This document shows positions 31,299 to 41,561 of a stretch of 64,000 bases of DNA, in pieces. The notes below the pieces were generated by a model. It made no database searches. It saw only the letters and a list, made by a program, of their open reading frames with translations, and was not told the DNA's origin. Position 1 is the stretch's first letter. The number at the start of each line of letters is the position of its first letter. The stretch is from Azolla caroliniana (lineage: Eukaryota > Polypodiophyta): contig JBHGNT010000015.1 of assembly GCA_043228905.1 (NCBI GenBank), positions 4,340,001 through 4,404,000 on the forward strand. The letters run 5' to 3'. A program made the position numbers and the translations under genes.

Positions 31299-32109
31299 TG
31301 TTGGGAGACAGGTCCCTCCGGATGGGAAGGGAGAAGATTAGTGCAGATGAACAAACTCGGCCGAGGCCGAAACCGTATGAGGAGTACCCGGCTACGGAGA
31401 GCCGGATGATACAGACCCGGTGAAGACCGGATGAGGAGTACCCGGCTACGGAGAGCCTAATGATACAGACCCGGTGAAGACCGGATGAGGAGTACCCGGT
31501 TACGGCGAGCCGGATGATACAGACCTGGTGAAGACCGGATGAGGAGTACCCGGCTACGGAGAGCCGGAAGATACAGACCCGGTGAAGACCGGATGAGGAG
31601 TACCCGGCTGCGGAGACTCGGATGATACAGACCCGGTGAAGACCGGATGAAGAGACATATTCGTAAATATGTTTCTAAGAGTCCATCGAGGCTATATTTG
31701 TAAATAGCTGAAAATTCATATTAGTATAAATATGACTTAGGGCAAACTTTTATATTGTCGTTGTAGTTGTCATTCTTGTTTGTAGAAGAATAGAGAGAGC
31801 GTGTAACTGTGTACAAACAGAGAGCGAGAGAGAAAGAGGTCGTTGCCTCTATTGTAACCGCCGCCTGTGGCGAAGATCTGTGAGCACGAGGTCGTTGCCT
31901 CAGTGAACACACTATTGTACATTCTTACATAGTGACAGTTTGCAGCCTGTGGGCTGCCGTGGTTTTTCCCCTAGTTTGGGGTTTTCCACGTAAACCTCCT
32001 GTGTATCTTCCTCTTCTTTGTGTCGTGTTTTATTTCCCGTTTTTCTGTGTATCATTCTAAGCTCGGTTGTGGCCGAGCGTTGCGCATAAGGAGCGTTGAG
32101 TTCCCGTCA
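31299..32109 (+). repeat. Copia-2 5' LTR
   Basis: It runs TGTTGGGAGACA to CCCGTCA, 811 bp. Five 54-bp units (31379-31652) lie upstream of the palindromes (31655-31738), and the TATA box is AGTATAAATATG. It is 124 bp shorter than its partner because of repeat copy number and a 38-bp difference near the start. Confidence 0.9.
31379..31652. repeat. 54-bp U3 tandem array, five units (Copia-2 5' LTR)
   Basis: The unit contains AGTACCCGGCTACGGAGAGC and CCGGTGAAGACCGGATGA. AGTACC starts are at 31383, 31437, 31491, 31545 and 31599. The unit itself looks like a dimer of a shorter CCGG-containing repeat. Confidence 0.95.
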
Positions 32110-32111
32110 AG

Positions 32112-32123
32112 TGGTATCAGAGC
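32112..32123 (+). other. Copia-2 primer binding site
   Basis: TGGTATCAGAGC, the initiator Met tRNA primer site, begins three bases after the LTR end. Confidence 0.95.
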
Positions 32124-32137
32124 GAACGACACAGAAA

Positions 32138-35100
32138 ATGGACGATTCGTTTGGCGGCATGTTCAAGCTCACCGACTCCAACTATTCAGTGTGGAAGTCG
32201 AAGATGAGGGACATGCTCGTGGTTAAAGACCTCTGGCTGCCGGTTCAGTTCGGGGACAAGAGGCCGGACAAAATCGACGCCGCGATATGGGAGGTGATGC
32301 ACATAAAGACAACGGCGTACATACGGTGCTTTATCGACATGAGCCTATACAACAACTTCAATGAAGAGAGCAGGGCTCATGAGCTCTAGGAGAAGATCGG
32401 CATAATGTTTCAAAACAAAAATGCTGTTAACCAGGTTTCGGTATTCCGGAAGCTAGTAAGACTCCAGTACCAAGATGGCTCCAGCATGGCGGAGCACATG
32501 AATGCCTTCCAGGGGCTGATCCACCAGGCAACTTCATTAGAAGTACCTCTCGCGGATGAGGTACTAGCGTTACTCCTGCTCGGTTCCCTCCCGGATAGCT
32601 GGGAGACGTTGGTTGTCACTTTGGGCAACGCCGGACCGGAAGGAAAGAGGTTATCCCTAGCAAGAGTAAAGTCGAGCTTGCTAGATGAGGAGGCGCGTCG
32701 GAAAGACAAATATACGAGCTCCGACTCCAAAGCGCTCCTTACCGAATCGGAACGTGGAAGACAGAGAAACCGTAGTCCCCAGAACCGGGAGAAGTCGGGG
32801 ACATGGTCAAAGTCAAGGAGGAGGCCTACTTCCTTCTATTGCGGCAAGCCAGGACACTTCCAAAAGAACTGTCGGCATTTCCGTAAAGACAAGGAAACCG
32901 ACGGTACCGATTTAAAGCGGACACCGGACCGGAACGGCAAAGACCGTAGGGGACCAGACCGGAAGGGAACGACGGCAATTGCGCCAAGTGAAGAGGAGTT
33001 GATGCTCATCACCGAGGAGAGTGAGATAAACCTTGCCGACGACGAGATGACCTGGGTGGTAAACTACGGAGCGTCGTTCCACCTTACCCCGGACTGGAAA
33101 CGCTTCTCATCCTACTCAGCCGGTGATCACGGCTGTGTCCGGATGGGGAATGAAGGTACATGCCGAATTGTCGGCATAGGAGACGTGTGGCTGTCAACAC
33201 CAACCGGATGCAAGTTGCTGCTGAGGGATGTCCAACACGTTCCGGAGGTTCGATTGAACCTGATATCAGCCGGTCGGCTAGATGATGAGCGCTCCACGGG
33301 TAGTATCCGGAACGGCGTCATGAAGTTCAGCAAAGGGAGCCTGATTGTGGCTCGGGCCCGGAAGGTAAACACACTGTACCTGATGAATGCCCGGTTATGC
33401 CCTGAAGAAGTGAACATGGCATCCGACACTGCTGGTGAGTTGTGGCACAAGAGGCTGTGTCATATGAGCGAGAAGGGGATGAAGAGGCTTGCAGACGACA
33501 ACCTCATTCCAGTGAAGAACATGCACTTGGAGAAGTGCACTAACTGTCTGGCCGGTAAGCAAAACCGCACCTCCTTCCGATCAAGGCCATCGATGAGACA
33601 TAATGAACCACTGGAGTTGGTGCATACGGATGTGTGTCAAGTAGACACGAAGTCACATGCCGGAGCGCAGTACTTCGTGACGTTCATAGATGACCACAGC
33701 CGGAAGCTGTGGGCCACACCGTTGAAGACGAAGGATCAGGTGTTATCCGTCTTCAAAGAGCTCCACGCGAGAGTGGAAAGAGAAACTAGCCGGAAGCTGA
33801 AGGCGGTTCGAGCAGATAACGGAGGAGAATACCGGGGACAGTTCGAGGAGTACTGCCGCTCGAAGGGAATCCGGCTTGAATTTACTGTGCCGAAGACGCC
33901 GGAACTAAATTGGCTGGCCGAGAGGATGAACCGGACCATCATGGAGAGGGTTTGGAGTATGCTAGCACATGCAAAACTACCCAAGAAGATTTGGGCTGAG
34001 GCACTGTCGACAACGACATACGTGATAAACAGATCACCCTCAGTACCCTTGGACAGAGACACACCACAGAGGGTCTGGACCGGTAAAGAAGTGTCCTACC
34101 GGCATCTGAAGGTGTTCGGGTGTCTCGCGTACGTGCATGTAGCTAAGGACCGGAGAGGAAAGTTAGACCCAAAGACCCGGCCATGCATATTCCTCGGTTA
34201 CGGCGACGATGAGTTCGACTACCGAGTGTGGGACCCGGTCGACAAGAAGGTATTCCGGAGTCGAGATATTATCTTCATGGAGGACAAGACGCTCGTCGAC
34301 TGGGAGTCGGAGAAGAAGATAATGAACTCTGAGTCGACTGATAAGGATAGACTCTACGATGAGCAAACCCAACCAGCAAGAGACCGGTTAGCACTCGAGG
34401 AACCAGCCGGTTACGGTGAGGATACCGAACCGGCAGAAGAAGAGGTAGAGGAAGCTGAGACCGGAACCGGCCAAGACCCCGAATCGGATTCGGATGAAGA
34501 GCAAATGGAGGAGCCGGTTACCGAAGCCCGAAGACGTAGATATCCTCTCAGAGAGAGAAGGCCCCCCCGGAGATTACGGGATGCAGAGCATGTTCTGCTA
34601 ACCGATGAGGGGGAGTCGGAAAGCTTCGAAGAAGCGAAGGCAGACACCCACAACCGAAAATGGTTAAGTGCCATGCAGGATGAGATGGATTCCCTGCATG
34701 AGAACCATACGTACGAATTGGTGGAGTTGCCGAAAGGAAAGCGGGCACTCCGAAACAAGTGGGTGTACAAGTTGAAACCGGGAGATGCCGGCAACCCCCC
34801 AAGATACAAAGCCAGGATCGTGGTGAAGGGGTTCCAACAGAAGAAGGGCGTGGACTTCGACGAGATATTTGCCCCGATAGTAATGATGACCTCCATCCAG
34901 ATGATGCTGAGTATAGCGGCACGCATGGAGCTTGAGGTAGAGCAGCTGGACGTGAAGAAGGCATTCCTTCACGGCGACCTCGAAGAGGAGATCTACATGC
35001 AGCAACCGGAAGGATTCGTGGAGAAAGGGAAGGAGCACCTGGTATGCCGACTGAAGAAGAGCCTGTACGGACTAAAGCAGGCTCCCCGACAATGGTACCG

Positions 35101-36184
35101 GAAGTTCGACTCTTTCATGACCGATCAAGGGTACCCCAAGACGCAGGCCGATCACTGTGTGTTTGTGAAGAAGTTCGAAGAAGTTGACTTCCTGATACTC
35201 CATCTGTACGTGGATGACGTGTTGATCATCGGACGGGACCAAGTCAAAATACGGATGCTGAAGAAGGCTCTCAACCGGACCTTCTCAATGAAAGACTTGG
35301 GTTCGGCAAGGCAGATGCTGGGGATGCACATCATTCGGGACCGGTCAGCGAAGCAATTATGGCTGTCACAGGAGAAGTACGTGACAAAGGTGCTTCACCG
35401 GTTCAACATGTTAGATGCGAAACCGGTCGGATCGACACTTCCGGCAAACTACAAGCTATCTGATAAGCAAAGCCCAAAGACGAAAGCAGAGAAGGCGGAT
35501 ATGATGAAGATTCCACATGCCTCTGCCGTCGGGAGCTTGATGTACGCAATGGTGTGTACCCGACCGGATATAGGATACGCAGTCGGAGTGGTGAGCCGGT
35601 TTATGAGCAATCCCGGCAAGGAGCACTGGTACGCGGTCAAATGGATACTCCGGTATTTGAAGGGCACTTCAAGTATGTGTCTCCGATTCGGCTCAGGAAA
35701 ACCTCAACTGGACGGTTTCACCGATTCAGACATGTCGGCTGATGTGGATACCAGCCGGTCTACATCCGAGTATGTAATGACATATGCAGGGGGAGCTGTT
35801 TCGTGGCAGTCGAGGTTGTAGAAGACGGTTGCATTGTCAACCACGGAGGCGGAGTACATGGCGGTTGTGGAAGCCGGCAAGGAAATATTATGGATGAAGG
35901 AATTCGTCGGAGAGCTCGGTATCCGGCAAGAGGAATACCGACTCTATTGCAACAGTCAAAGTGCCATCCACCTTGCTAAGAATGCGGCCTACCATTCCCA
36001 GACGAAGCATATCCAGCGGAGGTATCACTAGATGCGGGAAAGAGTAGACGACCAGGAGTTCGCACTGACGAAGATCCACACGGCCGAGAACGGGTCAGAT
36101 ATGCTGACCAAAGTGCTGATACCCGACAAGCTGGATGCATGCCGGAAGAGAATCGGACTGGTAAGACATCCCATACCGGAGTGA
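32138..36184 (+). pseudogene. Copia-2 Gag-Pol, broken by three TAG codons
   Basis: A single frame of 1,349 codons starts at M-D-D-S-F-G-G and ends P-I-P-E. In-frame TAG codons at 32387, 35819 and 36029 replace Trp, Gln and Trp seen in relatives. Domains: Gag; knuckle F-Y-C-G-K-P-G-H-F-Q-K-N-C with its first Cys changed; protease with W-V-V-N-Y-G-A-S, so the catalytic Asp is Asn and the next Ser is Tyr; integrase with R-A-D-N-G-G-E and L-A-E-R; RT Y-V-D-D-V; RNase H T-D-S-D and S-T-T-E-A-E-Y. The frame is otherwise kept, so the damage is point mutation. Confidence 0.92.
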
Positions 36185-36194
36185 AGGGGGAGTT
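36183..36194 (+). other. Copia-2 polypurine tract
   Basis: GAAGGGGGAGTT lies directly before the 3' LTR and overlaps the stop codon. It is identical to the Copia-1 tract. Confidence 0.9.
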
Positions 36195-37129
36195 TGTTGG
36201 GAGACAGGTCCCTCCGGATGGGATGAGAAACCGTATGAGGAGTACCCGGCTACGGAGAGCCGGATGATATAGACCCGGTGAAGACCGGATGAGGAGTACC
36301 CGACTACGGAGAGCCGGATGATACAGACCTGGTGAAGACCGGATGAGGAGTACCCGGCTACGGAGAGCCGGATGATACAGACCCAGTGAAGACCGGATGA
36401 GGAGTACCCGGCTACGGAGAGCCGGATGATACAGACCCGGTGAAGATCGGATGAGGAGTACCCGGCTACGGAGAGCCGGATGATACAGACCCGGTGAAGA
36501 CCGGATGAGGAGTACCCGGTTACGGCGAGCCGGATGATACAGACCTGGTGAAGACCGGATGAGGAGTACCCGGCTACGGAGAGCCGGAAGATACAGACCC
36601 GGTGAAGACCGGATGAGGAGTACTCGGTTGCAGAGACCCGGATGATACAGACCTGGTGAAGACCGGATGAAGAGACATATTCGTAAATATGTTTCTAAGA
36701 GTCCATCGAGGCTATATTTGTAAATAGCCGAAAAGTCATATTAGTATAAATATGACTTAGGGCAAACTTTTATATTGTCGTTGTAGTTGTCATTCTTGTT
36801 TGTAGAAGAATAGAGAGAGCGTGTAACTGTGTACAGACAGAGAGAGAGAGAGAAAGAGGTCGTTGCCTCTGTTGTAACCGCCGCCTGTGGCGAAGATCTG
36901 TGAGCACGAGGTCGTTGCCTCAGTGAACTCACTATTGTACATTCTTACATAGTGATAGTTTGCAGCCTGTGGGCTGCCGTGGTTTTTCCCCTAGTTTAGG
37001 GTTTTCCACGTAAACCTCCTGTGTATCTTCCTCTTCTTTGTGTCGTGTTTTATTTCCCATTTTTCTGTGTATCATTCTAAGCTCGGTTGTGGCCGAGCGT
37101 TGCGCATAAGGAGAGTTGAGTTTCCGTCA
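36195..37129 (+). repeat. Copia-2 3' LTR
   Basis: This LTR is 935 bp with eight 54-bp units (AGTACC-type starts from 36241 to 36619) against five in the 5' LTR. Palindromes are at 36675-36692, 36710-36729 and 36733-36758. It ends TTTCCGTCA. Confidence 0.9.
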
Positions 37130-37412
37130 TCTTGTTCTCCAATATTGTATCAATCTTCTCGCACAACTCATTGGCCTTGTTCTCTTTATTAAAGTTATTG
37201 TACACGCTCATGTCGATGAAGCATCAAATGTATGCCGTCGTTTTCATGTGCATTACCTCCTAGGTCGCAACATCAATCTTGTCCAGTCTTTTGTCCTCAA
37301 ACTATACCAATAACCAGAGATCTTTGACCACTAACATATCCGTCATCTTCGACTTCCATACTGGGTAGTTGGAGCCAGTGAGCTTGAACATGCCTCCGAA
37401 TGAGTCTTCCAT
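37130..37412 (-). pseudogene. Copia-3 gag N-terminal fragment
   Basis: Starting at the ATG at 37412, M-E-D-S-F-G-G-M-F-K-L-T-G-S-N-Y matches the Gag start of Copia-2 and Copia-9. It decays with stops and is cut by Copia-2. A degraded primer site (ACTCTGATACTA, plus strand) is at 37441-37452. Confidence 0.8.
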
Positions 37413-37455
37413 TTTTTGTTTGTTTGAAGTTTAGGACTTCACTCTGATACTAGAT

Positions 37456-37896
37456 TGAATGGAATAGTGCTCGGCCACAACTGAGTCTCAATCACTTGAT
37501 GGAAGAAGTGGGAAATAATATAATAGATAGAATGCGCTTATGTATAAAATATGAGACGACACAAAATGTTAACATGGAAAACCCTAATCAGCAAAAACCA
37601 CAGGAGCCCACAAACTCCCACTATCAGTATGAGAGATGAAGGGTACAATAGGAGACTCAGAGGTAATGACCTTGAGTTCTATATCTTCACCTACATGCAA
37701 TTACAACTGAAACTAGCTCTCTCTCTTTCTCTCTCTCCCTCTCCCTCTCTCTCTCTTTGCAACAACTACAAAGACAACAACAATCTAACCTATTTGCCCT
37801 AAGTTATATTTATAGTTATATAACTTACGGGCTATTTACAAATGTGGCCTCAACGGCCCATAATAAACATATTTACAAATATGTCTCTCTTCACGG
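37456..37896 (-). repeat. Copia-3 5' LTR, inner part
   Basis: It aligns with the Copia-1 LTR from GCTCGGCCACAAC onward and includes the palindrome AAGTTATAT-n8-ATATAACTT at 37801-37826. It is interrupted at 37897 by a gypsy solo LTR; the rest is at 56382-56547. Confidence 0.85.
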
Positions 37897-38651
37897 TGTC
37901 GTGCGGATCCGTCACTACGCGCGGATCGTGAGGCGGAACCGGCGGGGTCCTGGACCGGAAGGATTCGAAGTTTGTACTAGTTTAATGAAAAAGTATTTAA
38001 TATAGATTGGGAGAGAGAGATTGAGATTAAGATTCCAATTTTAAAACAGATTCAGAACGATTGAAATAGAAAGAGAGATTAAGATTGAACCCTTGACTTT
38101 AGATTTGAGGAACAAGGTATATATCATCAAAAGGATAACGAATTTTCTTCTTAATAGTAATTTTGATATAAAGTACAAAGCTCCCTTTGATCTTTTTCAT
38201 CCACTCTTTTATAGATGCTCCCATGCATATGATGCATGTGAGGGTACAAGACATGCATACAATGCATGAAATGCATGTGATGCATGTTTGCCATTTGGCG
38301 CTCATGCATCACATGTCACTCAATCAAGCTCTAATATGAGAATTTACATGTAAAGCTATAATGATAAAAATATAATCCCTAAAGAAATGGCTTGGCTTAA
38401 TGGTAAGCCTATTACTTCCTATCTTGGAGGTGCAAAGTTTGAGTCTTGCTTACATCTTCTTTTATGCACAAAATACTATTAGGCTTTTGGACCAAATATC
38501 TTTAAGACACCATGCACCGCGATCAATTGACCCGACCGATCTGTCCAATTTGCATCCGTTTGGTCCGGCCCAATCCGCATCCCGATTTGGTTAGGTCTGC
38601 ATCCCGAGTCGCTTGCCGATGACCGGCCTATCGTTGTTTGCTGGTAGCCGG
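37897..38651 (-). mobile_element. Gypsy-3-family solo LTR, part 1
   Basis: The plus strand starts TGTCGTGCGGATCC, the reverse complement of the Gypsy-3 LTR end, and runs through the ATGCAT block, E2F-like TTTGGCGC (38294-38301) and tRNA-like boxes (38392-38446). It is split by Gypsy-4 at 38652. No internal region remains, hence a solo LTR. I found no clear target duplication. Confidence 0.75.
38392..38446 (+). promoter_or_regulatory. tRNA-like boxes in the solo LTR, antisense to the LTR
   Basis: TTGGCTTAATGG (A-box-like) and AGTTTGAGTCT (B-box-like) are 44 bases apart. They are placed as in the Gypsy-3 LTR, although the sequence between has diverged. Confidence 0.5.
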
Positions 38652-39242
38652 TGTCGTGAAGAAAACCGGCCATAGGCGGAATCAGAGAAAATGGCGCATG
38701 AACTGGCTCTTACACGGATGGACGCGTGAATTGATATTTTGATATTTTGTACATGATTCATAATTGGGTCGGCTGATGTAAATACTAAGTAGTACACATT
38801 TATTAGCAGATTGTGCGTACCTCTATCAAAAGGGACAGGGAATAAAGCGATTTGACTAGGGAGAAAGGGCACCCCCTTTTTGCGAACTATTTGAGGGAGA
38901 GAAGGAAGAAAAGGGGATCGCGTGTGAGGGAGGACGAAGTGTTGCAGGACCGAGTGTCGAGCTCTCTTCTCTCCTCCGATCGTCGGTCTCTGTGGGGTCG
39001 GCAGTTCGCTGCCTCTGCTTCGTGGACAGCCCGTGCGCTTTGAGCAGAGGCTCTCCCCTTTTTGTTTGTTTGAGTCGGGTTTGTTCTGTCGGTATGCGTG
39101 AGTAGGATCCCCGTGTCGGGTCCATTGCCGCCTTGCCGGTTCTAATCGTTAGAGTTTGCAATCTCTAAATATGGTAATCTACTGTTAGTGTAATTAAGTG
39201 TGCCATTTGTTTCCCTTTCCTTCTCCCTGTTGTGTGTCTAGA

Positions 39243-39279
<37 letters not shown>

Positions 39280-39341
39280 TCCTCGGTTGAAGGCCCCGTG
39301 GTCTCGCCTCTTTCTGTACACGTGCGCGTAACAATACGACA
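38652..39341 (+). repeat. Gypsy-4 5' LTR
   Basis: It runs TGTCGTGAAG to AATACGACA, 690 bp, with a (CT)n tract near 39245-39276. The 3' copy at 55221-55905 differs at many scattered sites and in CT-tract length. It is unlike the Gypsy-3 LTR except at the ends. Confidence 0.9.
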
Positions 39342-39345
39342 TATT

Positions 39346-39363
39346 TGGTGAACCAGATGTGAA
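39346..39363 (+). other. Gypsy-4 primer binding site
   Basis: TGGTGAACCAGATGTGAA lies four bases after the LTR. It differs from the Gypsy-3 and Gypsy-5 sites at two bases. Confidence 0.65.
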
Positions 39364-39385
39364 AAGGTGGCAAGGGAGTTGAAAG

Positions 39386-41520
39386 ATGAGGGGATCGGAG
39401 CTAGCGGAGGCAATGGCGGTAGCCGTCGACCAGCTGGTAAGCGCTCGTGAGGGGACGGGTACCCTCGACAGAGCCATTCAATCGATCGTCGACACTATAG
39501 GCCGGTTCAGAGGGAAAGAGGCCACAAGTTATTTGGAGGATTCACGGGCTGAAATGATCATGAGGGATATCCCAGTGGACAGGTGCCTGTCCGGATTCCC
39601 CTGACTAGTGACGCCGAGCATCCACGCGGAGGTGCTCGAGGTGCTGGCCGGATGCCAGACTTGGGAGGAGTTCGAGCTGCAGCTCCTCGAGAAGTATGGG
39701 CTTGACAACTTGCTTCGGCTGTTGAGGCGGAACTTCATGGCGTGGGTGGAAAGGCCCGGAAAAGGGAGGAACACATCAGCGCTCCTCCAAGAGTTCGAAA
39801 AACGGTTCGCGCGACTGTCGACGTTGGACCGGATCATGCTCGAAATGAGTCGAGTACTATTGTTTGTCAAGTCGGTGGACGCGTTCGACAGGGAAAAGGT
39901 GGGTCCCCTATTGGAAACGGACGAAGGGCTCACGGCAGACTGGGCCGTGGTAAAACGGGTCTGCAGCCATTTCGACAAACGACGCGATTGGAGCGACGAA
40001 AACTCGTTGGGGTCAGAGCCGGTCCTGGCGAGGAGGCTCGAGGAGCCGGTATCGGTGCCAGCCGGAAGGAAGGAAGAGACCCGAATCTGGCTAGAGTCGG
40101 GGTTGGCATCGAACGACATGGTCATAGGCCCATCCGGAGGAGTGGCTCTGGAGGAGTTGACACAGATGGTGCGTGACCTGCAGATCGCACAGGCCCGGAG
40201 AGCCAATGGCGAACAACATCACGACTGGAGGCCGCCGGCTGGGCAGCGGTGCATGTAGTGTGACGCAATCGGTCACATTCGGAAGGATTACGCAGATTTC
40301 GCCGACGCACTCAAGACCAACGTGGTGTACCTCTGGAACAGGCAGGTGCACGCGAGCGAGACCTGGAGAGCCCTAGAACTGAATACGGGGCAAGGCAGAA
40401 TGAAGAGGTTGATGGAAGAGGCCGTGGCATGGCATGTAGAAGCCGTCAACTACTCAATGTCAGCGGGAATTCAGGTCGGGGGTGACGAGTCCCGAAAGGT
40501 GAAGGACTCTGGATTCTGGCCGCTAGTGCTAGAAGGCTTCTCCGGAGTTCGGTTGAAGAAGGAAGAGGCAGACCGCGCGGAACAGCAGGTCCAGGAGGTC
40601 ATCGGATGGGACGATCTGGTCAAAGAGAAAACGGGCTTCGTAGAAGCTGCTTGCCAGAACTACGAGGTTCTGGTGGAAGACAAACGGGCAGGAAAGGCCG
40701 GGGGGGTGGGTCCCCCGCAGAGGTATGAGACCCGGTTCGGACCGAAACCGACAGGTGCCGGCAATCCAGGCGCGCCGGACAGAAAGAAGCAGGCAGGGTT
40801 TCGGTTGAGCACCGAAATCGAGAGAGCAACAGACCGACGAAAGGTCCTTGAAGAGCGGATCCTCGACAGTAAAGTGGAGTTGTCGTTGTGGGAGGTGCTG
40901 GGAATCGCCAAGAGGGAGTTCCACGACTCCATCGTACACTTGGTGAAGCGGAAGAGGCTCTTGACGGAGCCAGAACCGAAGAAGCCGGTGGAGGTGCAGA
41001 CTACGCACTTAGAAGACGCGGTCCTAGAAGGCGAGTTGGCGGAAAGCCACTACGCGAAGCCGCATTGGGCCAGGGCAACTACGGAAACCCCTGTCGGATC
41101 AGCGATGTTCCGGAACCGGTGGTGGCCTTGGTAGACCATAGATCCAAAATCAACCTGATGTCCATGGATTTCTACAAGTGAGGTAAATGGCCGATCAACA
41201 CCAAGCACGGGTGGAAGATACGCACGACGACGCATGCTACGGAGGAGCTGCATGGGGCGTGCCCGAATATACGCGTAAAGGTCGGTGACGTGGAGATAGA
41301 TCAACATTTCTTCGTGCAGGAAACATCCTCGCATCCAGTGATTCTCAGCGAACCATACATTATGGCAGCGCACATGGAGACGAAAGTGCTGGACAACGGT
41401 TCGGCATACGCGCGCGTCAAGAGCCAGGACGGTCGGCATTCCGTTCAATTCATGACCGTACGACCGAACCATGAGAGGAATCGCGAGACCCTCGATGGCG
41501 GCAACCAAGGGGACTTTTAG
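39386..41520 (+). pseudogene. Gypsy-4 gag-protease
   Basis: One frame from 39386 to 41134, broken by stops at 39602 and 40256, encodes Gag (M-A-V-A-V-D-Q-L-V, W-E-E-F-E-L-Q-L-L-E-K-Y, a degraded knuckle after Q-R-C-M) and a charged linker. Near 41095 the frame shifts to one reading V-V-A-L-V-D-H-R-S-K-I-N-L-M-S (protease-like, D-H-R), with a stop at 41179-41181. That frame ends Q-H-F-F-V-Q-E-T-S and M-T-V-R-P-N-H-E-R-N. It stops at TAG 41518-41520 after four T, the same place as in Gypsy-3. Confidence 0.8.
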
Positions 41521-41561
41521 AGAGGGTTATCAAGGCGTGGGGCCGTGGTAGTCCGGACGTA

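Larger units (their letters stand above)
31299..37129 (+). mobile_element. Copia-2: full-length copia with three amber codons
   Basis: LTRs lie at 31299-32109 and 36195-37129, with primer site, polypurine tract and one long frame. It sits in Copia-3 gag: the host homology runs to 31298 and resumes at 37130. The flanks TTTTG and TCTTG fit a 5-bp duplication with one change. It shares LTR ends and polyprotein family with Copia-1 and Copia-9. Confidence 0.9.

Noticed and set aside
31379-31652. Regular 54-bp repeats resembling a CRISPR array
   Set aside because: There are no distinct spacers, the units are contiguous, they lie inside the U3 of both LTRs of a retrotransposon, and the setting is eukaryotic.
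32138-36184. Reassigned UAG codon because all Copia-2 stops are TAG
   Set aside because: Copia-1, the intact relative, has sense Trp or Gln codons at these places and ends in TGA; each TAG is explained by one CHG-context transition, and other elements here carry TGA and TAA breaks.
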